Below the pieces are notes generated by a model. It was not told the origin of the DNA, did not search any database, and was given only the letters and a program-made list of their open reading frames with translations. The position numbers and the translations under genes are program-made. Shown here in pieces: positions 56,187-64,000 of a DNA stretch of 64,000 bases (its first letter is position 1; every line of letters begins with the position of its first letter). Source of the DNA: Paenibacillus sp. RC67 (lineage in GTDB: Bacteria; Bacillota; Bacilli; Paenibacillales; NBRC-103111). Location of the stretch: the NCBI RefSeq assembly GCF_030020805.1, contig NZ_CP125098.1, positions 3,619,501 to 3,683,500 of the forward strand, read 5' to 3'.

Positions 56187-56234
56187 ATTGCACCTGTATC
56201 CCGTCAAGTAGACAGTACAAAAAATACAAATACA

Positions 56235-56278
56235 CGGCCTAAGTCCTAAATTTCATTGGACTTAGGCCGGTTTAATTT
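56235..56278 (+). terminator. Terminator after the lipoprotein gene
   Basis: A perfect 12-bp stem (56235-56246 with 56258-56269) followed by TTTAATTTT. Confidence 0.85.
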
Positions 56279-56319
56279 TGCCCGATCTCTTCCTCAATAT
56301 ATAGCGATTTATGAAGATG

Positions 56320-56360
56320 TTGACAACACATACAACTACGTAATAATATTTTATTACGTA
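56320..56360 (+). promoter_or_regulatory. Promoter with a palindromic operator before the MBL hydrolase
   Basis: TTGACA at 56320-56325 and TAATAT at 56344-56349. A perfect 10-bp inverted repeat, TACGTAATAA/TTATTACGTA (56337-56346, 56351-56360), covers the -10. It looks like a site for a MarR- or TetR-type dimer, but no such regulator is adjacent. Confidence 0.65.
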
Positions 56361-56386
56361 TAAATTATATTTTAAGGAAGGCTGAT

Positions 56387-57061
56387 ATGATGGAAATTGC
56401 AAAGGGAGTAGAACTACTACATCTAGATTTTCACGGGAATATTATTCACCCAATTCTTTTGAAGGATCGAGAAATGACAGTTCTAATAGATACAGGATTC
56501 CCAGGTCAAATTGAAGATTTAAGGGTAGCCATGAAAAAGGTAGGGGTATCGTTAGACAAACTAAAAGTTGTGATTTTGACGCATCAGGATGTGGATCATA
56601 TAGGCAGTCTTCCTGAGATTTTGCAGGAGTGTGGTAATAATGTTAAAGTTTATGCTCATGAACTAGATAAGCCGTATATTCAGGGGGAGTTACCGCTTTT
56701 GAAAGACGGGCACCTTGAGAATCCCCCGAAGGGTAGAGTGGACGATACCTTGATTGACAGTCAGGAACTGCTGTTTTGCGGCGGGATTCGCATCATCCAT
56801 ACTCCTGGTCATACTCCCGGTCATATCAGCCTTTATTTAAAGAAAAGTAAGACTCTCATTGCCGGAGATTCGATGTACAGTGTAAATGGGATTCTCGGGG
56901 GCATTCATATTCCGACCACACTGGATATAAATGCAGCTCGTCTCTCTTTGAAAAAGTATTTAGACCTCGACATTGCATCCGTGGTTTGTTACCACGGGGG
57001 ATTGAGTAATGTAAATGTTAATGAACAGATATTAGGGCTTAGCCAAGGATTATCAAGTTAA
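56387..57061 (+). CDS. MBL-fold metallo-hydrolase
   Basis: 224 residues. The metal-binding motif THQDVDHIGSL (HxxxDH) lies at about 66-72, HTPGHTPGHISLYL supplies the third histidine and IAGDSM the bridging aspartate. Full-length for small glyoxalase-II or lactonase-like proteins; the substrate is unknown. Two adjacent ATGs are possible; the ribosome site aaggaagg suits either. A palindrome covers its promoter, suggesting regulation by a repressor. Confidence 0.88.
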   Translation: MMEIAKGVELLHLDFHGNIIHPILLKDREMTVLIDTGFPGQIEDLRVAMKKVGVSLDKLKVVILTHQDVDHIGSLPEILQECGNNVKVYAHELDKPYIQGELPLLKDGHLENPPKGRVDDTLIDSQELLFCGGIRIIHTPGHTPGHISLYLKKSKTLIAGDSMYSVNGILGGIHIPTTLDINAARLSLKKYLDLDIASVVCYHGGLSNVNVNEQILGLSQGLSS

Positions 57062-57130
57062 AGTTTCAGCAGACTTTTTTTGGTCTGTTGAAGAGGAGAA
57101 GCAATTGAATTTTCAATCGAGAAACTGACC

Positions 57131-57304
57131 ATGTTTGGTCCAGCAGACTTAGACTCATGGTATGGTTATCACGAAAAAAGGCTTCCTGATATAATAGATA
57201 GGTACCAAATCAGAATAACACTCCGCTGTCTCAAAGAGTCCATTTTTATGCTTAAGAAAAAGATAAGACTGATTGGTACTTGTGAATTGATACTTAACGG
57301 GTAG
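57131..57304 (+). CDS. Doubtful 57-residue open frame
   Basis: A protein-like reading (MFGPADLDSWYGYHEKRLP, then DRYQIRITLRCLKESIFMLKK) in frame with further sense codons upstream to about 57095, but no ribosome site. It may be the end of a lost gene. The rest of the interval to 57365 holds nothing I recognise. Confidence 0.25.
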   Translation: MFGPADLDSWYGYHEKRLPDIIDRYQIRITLRCLKESIFMLKKKIRLIGTCELILNG

Positions 57305-57365
57305 GATAAATCCATTTATAACCGCAACCTGCTTGCGGGACTACACAGATATTCGACGACAATAA

Positions 57366-57413
57366 AAACAGTCGCAGAGTTCCGGCGGTCATGCCAGTTC
57401 CCTGCGACTGTTT
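57366..57413 (-). terminator. Terminator of the DinB gene (leftward)
   Basis: A perfect 12-bp stem (57366-57377 with 57402-57413) and a 24-nt loop; read leftward it runs into TTTTTATT. Confidence 0.8.
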
Positions 57414-57443
57414 GCCGTGTATCGGATTGAGAAACTTACGTCA

Positions 57444-57938
57444 TTAGGCTTCCTTGTCGGCCGAGGGACCATAGGTCCCCGGCACCGGAATATCGAGAAG
57501 CCGCAAGTATACCCCTAACTGTGCTCGGTGGTGGACCATGTGGCTTAATCCGAAGGTGCGGAGTGCGATCGCCCGCGGTTCGCGGAGGATGATATAGTCG
57601 CCGTTGCGCAGTGTCCATTCCTCGCCTAGCATTTTCTCATCGCATTCGGCGAGCAACTTTTCAAGCTTGCCGACGTTCGCGTCGAACTCCTCCAGAAGGT
57701 CAGCACGTTTTTCCAAAGCTTCCCGCCTCAGCGGCACGGTCGAAAGATCGAACTCCGGATACTGAAAAATCGCGATTTGCCAGTTCAGCAGGTTGATCAG
57801 GTGTGTGGCCAGCTCGCCGAGCGTCATCGATTTCACGTGTGGCCTCCATGACATATGTTCTTCGGGCAAGTGTTCCAGAATACGGCGAGTAGTGGACAGT
57901 TCATCCATTGCGTCCCCGATAATCAGTTGTTTGACCAT
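57444..57938 (-). CDS. DinB family protein
   Basis: 164 residues from the ATG eight nt after aaaggaggagg (the open frame extends 10 codons further without support). A four-helix DinB fold with the three metal-ligand histidines in the expected places: ELATHLINLLNW near residue 46 and GLSHMVHHRAQLGVYLRL near residue 130. DinB-like proteins include thiol-dependent transferases (bacillithiol S-transferase, BstA-like) and many unassigned members. The function is therefore open. It is the only leftward gene in this neighbourhood. Confidence 0.88.
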   Translation of the reverse strand: MVKQLIIGDAMDELSTTRRILEHLPEEHMSWRPHVKSMTLGELATHLINLLNWQIAIFQYPEFDLSTVPLRREALEKRADLLEEFDANVGKLEKLLAECDEKMLGEEWTLRNGDYIILREPRAIALRTFGLSHMVHHRAQLGVYLRLLDIPVPGTYGPSADKEA

Positions 57939-58180
57939 AAATTCTCCTCCTCCTTTATGGATTAGCATACTATAAATACCAGTCTAGTGGAAAGCTCTCT
58001 GGTTAAGCGACTAATACGTTATTCTGCTTAAGAGCGAATAACAGCCTGCTTAGCTCACTCCAGCATAATCCATTTTTCCTTCTAAGCAATTCGGTCGGAA
58101 AGGGGATCAAGTTCTTGATATCTTACATTCATGTTAATATAAGGATATATCATCTTTTATTAGTAAAAAGGGATTCGGTA

Positions 58181-58297
58181 TTGGATTTTATCATCGTGAT
58201 TTTAGTAATAGGTTTCATCAGCGTAATAAGTTACCTTAGAGCGATACATATCTCTCTACAGAAATTACTTGATAAAAGGCCCATGGATAACGATTAG
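58181..58297 (+). CDS. Small membrane protein, 38 residues
   Basis: TTG start eight nt after aaaaggga. The frame reads MDFIIVILVIGFISVISYL, a single membrane helix, then a short amphipathic tail (RAIHISLQKLLDKRPMDND). Single-helix peptides of this type are widespread in Bacillales. The longer in-frame ATG start at 58115 lacks a ribosome site. Confidence 0.5.
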   Translation: MDFIIVILVIGFISVISYLRAIHISLQKLLDKRPMDND

Positions 58298-58461
58298 ATA
58301 TTTCTATAACTGCACCCAAGAGAAAAAATACTTCCAGTTATTATGATAACGAGCAGTTTACTGCAATTCACGATTCATTCTGTATATGAGTTGAGGCGTG
58401 TGTTAAATGTATGTATAAAGCACAATAGTTCGTGATATTTTAATGGGGGTGGGCTCAGATA

Positions 58462-58674
58462 ATGGTGGACGTAATAAATTTGAGTGCCAATTATGAAAAA
58501 CAACTCTTTGATATGATTCGAAACCATATTCGGCAGATCCCTCCCTTTTTTGTTCCAACGGATGATGAGATTTGTTCAATTATCAATGAGCCTAATTTTA
58601 CAAGCGAAAAATGGTACGGAAACTTCGAGTATTTTCATGAGGTGATCGTAGGGGTCAAACAAGGGGTAAACTAA
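58462..58674 (+). CDS. Short hypothetical protein, possibly a truncated acetyltransferase N-terminus
   Basis: 70 residues; the ribosome site is gggggtggg. The sequence (NYEKQLFDMIRNHIRQIPPF, then TSEKWYGNFEYFHEVIVGV) resembles the first two helices and a strand of a GNAT-like domain ending abruptly at VGVKQGVN. If so, the acetyl-CoA site has been lost. Family assignment is weak. Confidence 0.45.
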   Translation: MVDVINLSANYEKQLFDMIRNHIRQIPPFFVPTDDEICSIINEPNFTSEKWYGNFEYFHEVIVGVKQGVN

Positions 58675-58776
58675 CGGGACACGATAGCCCATCTATGAGG
58701 CAGTCATGTTACGCAGGATTTTAGTGGAGTCGAGTACGGTAAGCCAATCACAATAACTCATTTTAATAATTTCTTG

Positions 58777-58845
58777 TTGACAGAAGGGCTGATTTATTTT
58801 TATACTGTAACTAAATTAAAAACAGTTACTATTTTTGTAACAGTT
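58777..58845 (+). promoter_or_regulatory. Promoter and GTAAC/GTTAC operator of the flavin oxidoreductase
   Basis: TTGACA (58777-58782), 18 bp, TATACT (58801-58806). Downstream, CTGTAACT (58805-58812) and the imperfect palindrome AACAGTTAC-N7-GTAACAGTT (58821-58845) resemble HxlR- or MarR-type sites that respond to electrophiles. Confidence 0.65.
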
Positions 58846-58907
58846 AATGAACATAGGAATATCGTTACTACACTGAATTTTTTAAATAATGAATTATGGA
58901 GGTTGTT

Positions 58908-59948
58908 ATGAAGAATACCCAATCTGTTCAGTCCCTGTTTAAATCATTCTCATTCAAGAATTTGAACCTATCTAACCGTATCGTAATGGCACCGATGACC
59001 CGACAATTTTCCCCGGATGGCGTACCGGGTGCAGATGTGGCTGCCTATTACCGTCGTAGGGCTGAGAACGGTGTTGGCCTCATAGTCACTGAGGGTACAG
59101 TCATCAATCACCCGGATTCGTCCAATCAAAGCAACATACCACACATCTATGGAGAAGCTGCTTTAGCGGGTTGGGCAAATGTAGTGACTGAGGTACACGA
59201 GGCAGGCGGACGAATTATACCGCAGATCTGGCATATGGGAGCAAGAGGGCATGTAGGCGATTATTCGGAAACGGAAATCGCCGCAATCGTCCAAGCCTTT
59301 GCACAAGCTGCATTAGAAGCCAAACGGCTTGGCTTTGACGGAATAGAGCTCCATGGTGCGCATGGATACTTGATCGACCAATTCTTCTGGGAGAAAACAA
59401 ACCCGCGCACTGACAGCTATGGCGGTGACATGGTTGCGCGCACCCGCTTTGCTGTGGAGGTCATCGAAGCTTGCCGCCTGGCCGTCGGGCCGGAATTTCC
59501 GATCGTACTGCGGTTCTCACAATGGAAATCAGCTGACTACACAGCAAAATTGGCTGAAACGCCGGTACTGCTGGAGCAGTTTTTAGCGCCATTAGTCGAG
59601 GCGGGCGTTGATATGTTCCACTGCTCAACTCGCCGTTTCTGGGAACCTGAATTCCCAGGATCTGATCTGAATCTTGCTGGATGGACAAAAAAGCTGACAG
59701 GTAAACCGACGATTACGGTTGGATCGGTTGGTCTCGATGGTGATTTTATGAGTCTCTTTACCGAAGGAAAGGGAGCTAGTAATACTCATATCGAAGCGTT
59801 GATTGAGAGGCTAGAACGAGAAGAATTTGATCTCGTAGCCATTGGTCGGGCATTGTTGGTTGACCCTGCTTGGGCAAACAAAATTCGCGAAGACCGAACA
59901 GCCGAATTGATCCCATTTACGTCTGAGGCAGTTAAAACACTTCATTAA
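58908..59948 (+). CDS. Old Yellow Enzyme family NADH:flavin oxidoreductase, with internal deletion
   Basis: 346 residues from the ATG five nt after ggagg. The TIM barrel signatures are present: NRIVMAPMTRQFSPDG, FDGIELHGAHGYLIDQFFW, NPRTDSYGGD and the FMN phosphate loop VAIGRALLVDPAW. Between IWHMGARGHVGDYS and ETEIAAIVQAFAQ about 25 residues are missing that in relatives carry the PS-loop over the active site. The join is in frame. Relatives reduce activated alkenes, quinones or nitro compounds; loss of this loop may alter or abolish activity. Confidence 0.88.
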   Translation: MKNTQSVQSLFKSFSFKNLNLSNRIVMAPMTRQFSPDGVPGADVAAYYRRRAENGVGLIVTEGTVINHPDSSNQSNIPHIYGEAALAGWANVVTEVHEAGGRIIPQIWHMGARGHVGDYSETEIAAIVQAFAQAALEAKRLGFDGIELHGAHGYLIDQFFWEKTNPRTDSYGGDMVARTRFAVEVIEACRLAVGPEFPIVLRFSQWKSADYTAKLAETPVLLEQFLAPLVEAGVDMFHCSTRRFWEPEFPGSDLNLAGWTKKLTGKPTITVGSVGLDGDFMSLFTEGKGASNTHIEALIERLEREEFDLVAIGRALLVDPAWANKIREDRTAELIPFTSEAVKTLH

Positions 59949-60028
59949 GTTTGTCCATTTTTCCCTAACGTGATCACCCTTCAATATTTGAAATTTAGTC
60001 TTTAGAATAATAGTTGGAATAAGAAGCT

Positions 60029-60056
60029 GCCGCGACGGATGTCGCGGCTTTTTTGT
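60029..60056 (+). terminator. Terminator after the flavin oxidoreductase
   Basis: An 8-bp GC stem (60029-60036 with 60041-60048), a ggat loop and T6. Confidence 0.88.
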
Positions 60057-60105
60057 ATAGTTTGAATTTCTAAATCGAAATGAGCTCCGATTGAATAGTT
60101 TTTTC

Positions 60106-60166
60106 TTGAATTCAAAAAACAAACTGGCTATACTATCATTGTTTAAAAATAGAACCACTGGTTCTA
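60106..60166 (+). promoter_or_regulatory. Promoter and palindromic operator of the IclR operon
   Basis: TTGAAT (60106-60111), 17 bp, TATACT (60129-60134). The perfect palindrome TAGAACC-ACT-GGTTCTA (60150-60166) just downstream is a likely autoregulatory IclR site. Confidence 0.72.
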
Positions 60167-60190
60167 ATATAGGTACAGAGGAGGATTGCT

Positions 60191-60961
60191 TTGTTAAAGA
60201 CGCTGGATAACTCGCTCAAGCTGTTAAATTATTTTACGAGGGAAACTCCACAATGGGGTGTTCGTGAGCTGGCAAAAGAAATGAACATGAGTCATTCCAT
60301 AGCGTACCGAATTTTATCTACATTTGAGGAACACGGCTATTTGATTCAAAACCAAGTAACTAAGAAATATGCGTTAAGCATCAAATGGATGGAGCTTGGT
60401 GCCGTGGTGAAGGACAATTTCTCCATTTCCGAATTTATGCTGCCTGTCATGCGTCGTTTGGCAACAGAAACAGGGGAATCGACGTATTTGATCTGGAGAG
60501 ATGGAGGAGAGGGCGTATGTGTTGAAATTGTAGAGAGCTCTCAAACCATTCGCTATGGTGTTACCGTTGGCAGTCGAACACCGCTTTGTGTGGGCGCTTC
60601 CAACAAAGTCATCATGGCCTATCTGCCAAAGGAAACCCAAGCAACCATCATGGAGAAAGGATTACATCGGTATACGGATAGGACCATCGTTTCACAAGAA
60701 GAGCTTAGTCGCAATCTGGACGAGATTCGCAAGGCGGGATGGGCTTACTCGGTGGGCGAATACACAGAAGATGTGTTTGCCATTGCAGTACCTATTTTTA
60801 ATGCCCATCATGAAGTCATGGCTGCCTTAGCAATTGGTGGACCTGATTTTCGCATGCCTCCCGAGAAGATCGAGCAAACTTTGCAGCGCATAAAGGATGC
60901 CAAGTCAGAAATTCAGCGACTTTTTGCTCAGAATCCTGAAGTATATCGGATACTCCCATAA
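60191..60961 (+). CDS. IclR-family transcriptional regulator
   Basis: 256 residues, TTG start after gaggagg. An N-terminal winged helix (about 1-60: WGVRELAKEMNMSHSIAYRIL, then STFEEHGYLIQN) and the C-terminal IclR effector domain (about 75-250: GSRTPLCVGASNKVIMAYL, GWAYSVGEYTEDVFAIAVPIF). It precedes the transporter gene by 31 bp and probably controls the operon in response to the substrate or product of the DUF917 enzyme. A palindrome overlaps the predicted transcription start. Confidence 0.93.
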   Translation: MLKTLDNSLKLLNYFTRETPQWGVRELAKEMNMSHSIAYRILSTFEEHGYLIQNQVTKKYALSIKWMELGAVVKDNFSISEFMLPVMRRLATETGESTYLIWRDGGEGVCVEIVESSQTIRYGVTVGSRTPLCVGASNKVIMAYLPKETQATIMEKGLHRYTDRTIVSQEELSRNLDEIRKAGWAYSVGEYTEDVFAIAVPIFNAHHEVMAALAIGGPDFRMPPEKIEQTLQRIKDAKSEIQRLFAQNPEVYRILP

Positions 60962-60992
60962 ACAACATCACAGAAGGAGAATCAACAAGAAC

Positions 60993-62594
60993 ATGGACAA
61001 TTCGAAGAAAAGACACCCTTCCGCTTTGGAGCCGCTTACGCTGCTGTTAACGGTTGTGACATCGGTATTTGGAGCCATTATCGGGATGCAAATCATTACT
61101 TCGCTTGGTATTACACCGAGCACCTCCATTATTGGCGCACTTATCGCAATGCTCATTGCTAGAGTGCCCGTCGCGCTCTTGAGCAAATACCGTTCGGTCC
61201 ACCGTCAGAATTTGGTACAAACCGCGATCTCCTCAGCGACTTTCGGGGCAGCGAACAGTTTGTTAATCCCAATTGGGATTCCGTTCATGATGGGCAAACA
61301 AGAGCTGATCCTTCCGATGCTGATAGGAGCTGCATTGGCAATGCTCCTAGATGCAACTTTACTTTATAAACTATTTGATTCCAAGATATTTCCAGCAAAA
61401 GGAACTTGGGCCCCTGGTGTAGCCACAGCGGAATCCATCATGGCCGGAGATCAAGGCGGAAAAAGAGCGGGCTTGCTTGGACTCGGTACTTTAGTAGGCT
61501 TAATCGGATCTTATTTTCATATTTCTATGTCTGCCTTTGGGGTTGCTTTTATTGGAAATATCGCTGCGCTTTTCATGTTTGGAATCGGTTTAATGATTCG
61601 GCAGTATTCTTTGCCATGGTTTCATTTTGACATTAGCAAGTATTATATAGCCCATGGTTTAATGATAGGCGCCGGTCTCGTGGCTCTGGTACAGGTGGCC
61701 GTACTAATCTTAAAGAAGCAAAAGGAACAAGAGCTTAAACAGCAGGATGTGACGGATAGCTCTGAGCCATCCAATACAGTTTCGACGAGAGCAACAAGAC
61801 GTGTATTGGGGTATGGCTTTCTATTATATCTGGGTATTGCCTTAGTGATTGCAATCGTTGGCGGGTTAATAAGCGAAATGTCTGTAGGTATGTTTATTGG
61901 CTTCCTCCTGTTTGCTGCGTTTGCGGCATTTGTCCACGAGCTGATTGTCGGCATTGCGGCGATGCATTCTGGCTGGTTTCCGGCTTTTGCTGTTTCGTTT
62001 ATCACATTGTTGATCGGGATGCTGATCGGATTTCCGCCTGTAGCACTGGCGCTCTTGGCAGGGTTTAGTGCTGCAACGGGACCCGCATTTGCGGATATGG
62101 GCTATGATCTGAAGACAGGGTATATCTTGCGCGGGAATGGCGAAGACGCTGAGTACGAGCTGCAAGGCAGACGAGCTCAATATATTACAGGTATGATTGC
62201 TTTTGGCGTGTCACTTCTGACGGTTATAATTACTTATCCTAGTTACTTTGCGAATCATCTTGTTCCACCGATCGACACCGTATATGCGTCAACGATTAAT
62301 GCCGGCGCTACGCCGGATGTGGCCATGCAGTTATTTTTATGGGCCATTCCGGGTGCCATTCTTCAATTGATTGGCGGGTCGAAGAGACAGCTGGGTATTT
62401 TATTTGCAACCGGTTTGCTCATTTTAACTCCATATGCTTGTTGGGCTGTCCTGGTCGGCATTGCTATCCGCTTAATCGTTTTGAAGGTCAAAGGAAAAGA
62501 AGCCGAAAAGACGATGAGTATTTTGGCAGCCGGATTTATTGCGGGGGATGCTCTGTACAGTTTCTTTAATTCCGTATTCAAATTAAACAAGTAA
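60993..62594 (+). CDS. OPT/YSL superfamily-like transporter
   Basis: 533 residues with at least 12 hydrophobic segments. The start follows aaggag by 11-12 nt. The N-terminal half (SALEPLTLLLTVVTSVFGAIIG, then GTWAPGVATAESIMAGDQGG) and a long hydrophilic loop (about 245-270) fit the oligopeptide-transporter superfamily. The substrate is unknown; its neighbours suggest a cyclic or modified amino acid or peptide derivative. It lies between the IclR regulator and the DUF917 enzyme with short gaps, so one operon. Confidence 0.75.
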   Translation: MDNSKKRHPSALEPLTLLLTVVTSVFGAIIGMQIITSLGITPSTSIIGALIAMLIARVPVALLSKYRSVHRQNLVQTAISSATFGAANSLLIPIGIPFMMGKQELILPMLIGAALAMLLDATLLYKLFDSKIFPAKGTWAPGVATAESIMAGDQGGKRAGLLGLGTLVGLIGSYFHISMSAFGVAFIGNIAALFMFGIGLMIRQYSLPWFHFDISKYYIAHGLMIGAGLVALVQVAVLILKKQKEQELKQQDVTDSSEPSNTVSTRATRRVLGYGFLLYLGIALVIAIVGGLISEMSVGMFIGFLLFAAFAAFVHELIVGIAAMHSGWFPAFAVSFITLLIGMLIGFPPVALALLAGFSAATGPAFADMGYDLKTGYILRGNGEDAEYELQGRRAQYITGMIAFGVSLLTVIITYPSYFANHLVPPIDTVYASTINAGATPDVAMQLFLWAIPGAILQLIGGSKRQLGILFATGLLILTPYACWAVLVGIAIRLIVLKVKGKEAEKTMSILAAGFIAGDALYSFFNSVFKLNK

Positions 62595-62607
62595 AAGAGG
62601 GGATCCT

Positions 62608-63678
62608 ATGTCTACGCTTGCATTAGATAATCGCATCATGGAGTACGCCGTATACGGCGGTGCTGTGCTAGGAGGTGGCGGTGGCGGATGGATAGAGAGA
62701 GGCCTTGAGATCGGCAGGCTTGCTCTTGAAATCGGAGAGCCTCGACTGCTTACTATAGATGAAATGAATGACGAAGACTTACTTGTGACTGTAGCTTTAG
62801 TCGGGGCACCCGGCGCCAAGGACAAATTTTTGAAGCCGGTACATTATATCCGGGCGCTTGAAATGCTCAGACAACGTATTCAAAAACCGATTCAAGGCAT
62901 TATTACGAACGAAAATGGTGCCGAGACGACAGTGAACGGCTGGTTTCAATCCGCAATGACGGGGATTCCGGTTATTGATAATCCTTGCAATGGTCGCGCT
63001 CATCCAACAGGCTTAATGGGAGCCATGAATATTTCCGAATTATCCGATTACGTATCTCATCAAGGTGCAGTGGGCGGCAAAGGCAGCCGGTATCTTGAAA
63101 TTGCAGTCTCGGGTAACCTAGAGAGGTCAGCCTCTATGATACGTAATGCCTCTATTGAAGCCGGAGGAATGGTAGCTGTGGCAAGAAATCCGGTTACCGT
63201 CCGATACGCTAAGCAGCACGGAGCACCAGGGGCTATTAAACAAGCCATCGAGCTTGGGGAAGCTTTATTAACCCATAAGGGTGAGGCAGCTATAGATGCG
63301 GTCGTGAATAAGCTTGACGGGCGCGTGGAGGTTGTGGGAACCGTTACCGATTTCCGGATGGAGACGAAGAACGGGTTCGACGTCGGAATCGTTACAATCG
63401 ACGGCAGCTTTGAAATGACCTTTTGGAATGAGTACATGACGCTGGAAAAAGAAGGGGAACGTCTGGCTACTTTTCCGGATTTGATCATGACGTTGGATAC
63501 TGAAACGGCCAAACCTGTCGTCTCTGCTGCAATTGAGAAGGGTCAACGATTGACCGTGATATCGGCTCCCAAAGAAAAATTGATTCTGAGCACGACGATG
63601 AGTAACATAAATTTGTTGAAACCGATCGAGATAGCGGTAGAAAAACCGATTGTTGCTGCATTAGATACAAAGCTCTAG
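62608..63678 (+). CDS. DUF917 family protein (S-methyl thiohydantoin desulfurase-like)
   Basis: 356 residues, starting 13 bp after the transporter stop, ribosome site agagggg. The glycine-rich AVLGGGGGGWIERGL opening and NPCNGRAHPTGLMGAMN block are DUF917 signatures; the C-terminal half has a beta-rich domain with MTFWNEYMTLE. One family member has been associated with S-methyl thiohydantoin desulfurisation; for others the reaction is unknown. The pairing with an OPT-like transporter and IclR regulator suggests uptake and breakdown of one compound. A terminator follows. Confidence 0.87.
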   Translation: MSTLALDNRIMEYAVYGGAVLGGGGGGWIERGLEIGRLALEIGEPRLLTIDEMNDEDLLVTVALVGAPGAKDKFLKPVHYIRALEMLRQRIQKPIQGIITNENGAETTVNGWFQSAMTGIPVIDNPCNGRAHPTGLMGAMNISELSDYVSHQGAVGGKGSRYLEIAVSGNLERSASMIRNASIEAGGMVAVARNPVTVRYAKQHGAPGAIKQAIELGEALLTHKGEAAIDAVVNKLDGRVEVVGTVTDFRMETKNGFDVGIVTIDGSFEMTFWNEYMTLEKEGERLATFPDLIMTLDTETAKPVVSAAIEKGQRLTVISAPKEKLILSTTMSNINLLKPIEIAVEKPIVAALDTKL

Positions 63679-63688
63679 CGGCGACTTG

Positions 63689-63729
63689 ATCCACAAAACG
63701 AGGCAATGTCTCTTTTGTGGATTTTTTTA
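63689..63729 (+). terminator. Terminator after the DUF917 gene
   Basis: A 10-bp stem (63689-63698 with 63713-63722) followed by T7. Confidence 0.82.
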
Positions 63730-63950
63730 TAAGTTGAAGCACTTAACGATTAGATTTATTCTCCAACGATTTGCCAACCAATGTTAACATGGTTTATTTA
63801 ACATCAACATTTTGCTTCCAGCGAGCAAGGATTTTCGCTTTACAATACAATAGGGCAGTAATCTCAATAGCATGCAGGGAAATTAATAAGTACAAAGAAT
63901 TTCTTATATATGTTATTATTTTCCTTTTTGATTAAGGAGGAGTGAGTGTA

Positions 63951-64000
63951 ATGTTCTACGTCAATACCCGTGCCATCGTTGAGCGTGATCGCGATGGGAA
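63951..64000 (+). CDS. 5' end of a probable Nudix hydrolase
   Basis: ATG seven to eight nt after aaggaggagtg. Only 16 codons are visible (MFYVNTRAIVERDRDG); this opening with a hydrophobic strand and RAIVER fits the start of Nudix proteins that carry MFxVNxRAIIER. The rest lies beyond the window. Confidence 0.5.
   Translation, partial: MFYVNTRAIVERDRDG

Noticed and set aside
1..64000. CRISPR arrays, tRNA, rRNA, insertion sequences and prophage
   Set aside because: I looked for regular spacer repeats, cloverleaf-like CCA-ending segments, transposase motifs and phage structural genes and saw none; the repeats present are short and gene-flanking.

Overview
The window reads as chromosomal DNA from a low-to-medium GC Gram-positive spore-former, most likely Paenibacillus or a close relative. 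Reasons: AGGAGG-type ribosome binding sites with frequent GTG/TTG starts, a membrane-anchored AraC regulator beside an LplABC-type sugar ABC transporter, a Btr/FeuA siderophore pair, DinB, hemerythrin and stalk-domain secreted proteins, and long GC-rich hairpin terminators. The genus is inferred from gene content only. I see no rRNA, tRNA, CRISPR array or recognisable insertion sequence.

Layout. 0-6.7 kb: serine hydrolase end, P1 peptidase, PAS/chemotaxis receptor, a decayed B12-binding regulator fragment with a striking three-copy 11-bp repeat, a secreted PL6 polysaccharide lyase and a small-molecule kinase. 6.7-11.5 kb: a gene graveyard (Nudix, aldo/keto reductase and UreG fragments, with an apparently intact orphan UreD), then a phosphatase and a HIT protein. 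12-16 kb: malate:quinone oxidoreductase, YjdM, a lipoprotein and a CNNM/CorC membrane protein. 16.2-24.5 kb: a polysaccharide locus with an AraC regulator, a solute-binding protein, two permeases and a divergent heparinase II/III-family lyase. 24.7-28.3 kb: AroK-like kinase, kinase and Nudix remnants, and a secreted stalk/DUF5050-like protein.

28.5-40 kb is the most coherent unit: an anaerobic fermentation island containing hemerythrin, a FocA-type formate channel, acetate kinase, a 3-hydroxyacyl-CoA dehydrogenase, DoxX, a second hemerythrin, AdhE, PflB and PflA. At least three promoters carry an Fnr box (TGTGA-N6-TCACW) about 42 bp from the predicted transcription start, next to a good -10. 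Together these genes split pyruvate to formate and acetyl-CoA, export formate and turn acetyl-CoA into ethanol or acetate; two putative O2/NO-binding hemerythrins are embedded among them.

40-64 kb: sugar-type oxidoreductase, nucleotidyltransferase, GNAT and a macrolide-type glycosyltransferase; a second stalk/DUF5050-like protein, with both of the last two genes flanked by their own direct repeats; an ArsR/SRPBCC pair with a double operator; a short UvrA paralogue; a frameshifted DJ-1/PfpI membrane protein; a Btr-like regulator with a Fur-boxed siderophore-binding lipoprotein; an MBL hydrolase, DinB and an Old Yellow Enzyme lacking its active-site loop; and an IclR / OPT transporter / DUF917 operon. 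The window ends inside a probable Nudix gene.

Six single-base shifts, all at homopolymer runs, break five otherwise normal genes. This suggests assembly error or very recent decay and should be checked before calling those genes dead.
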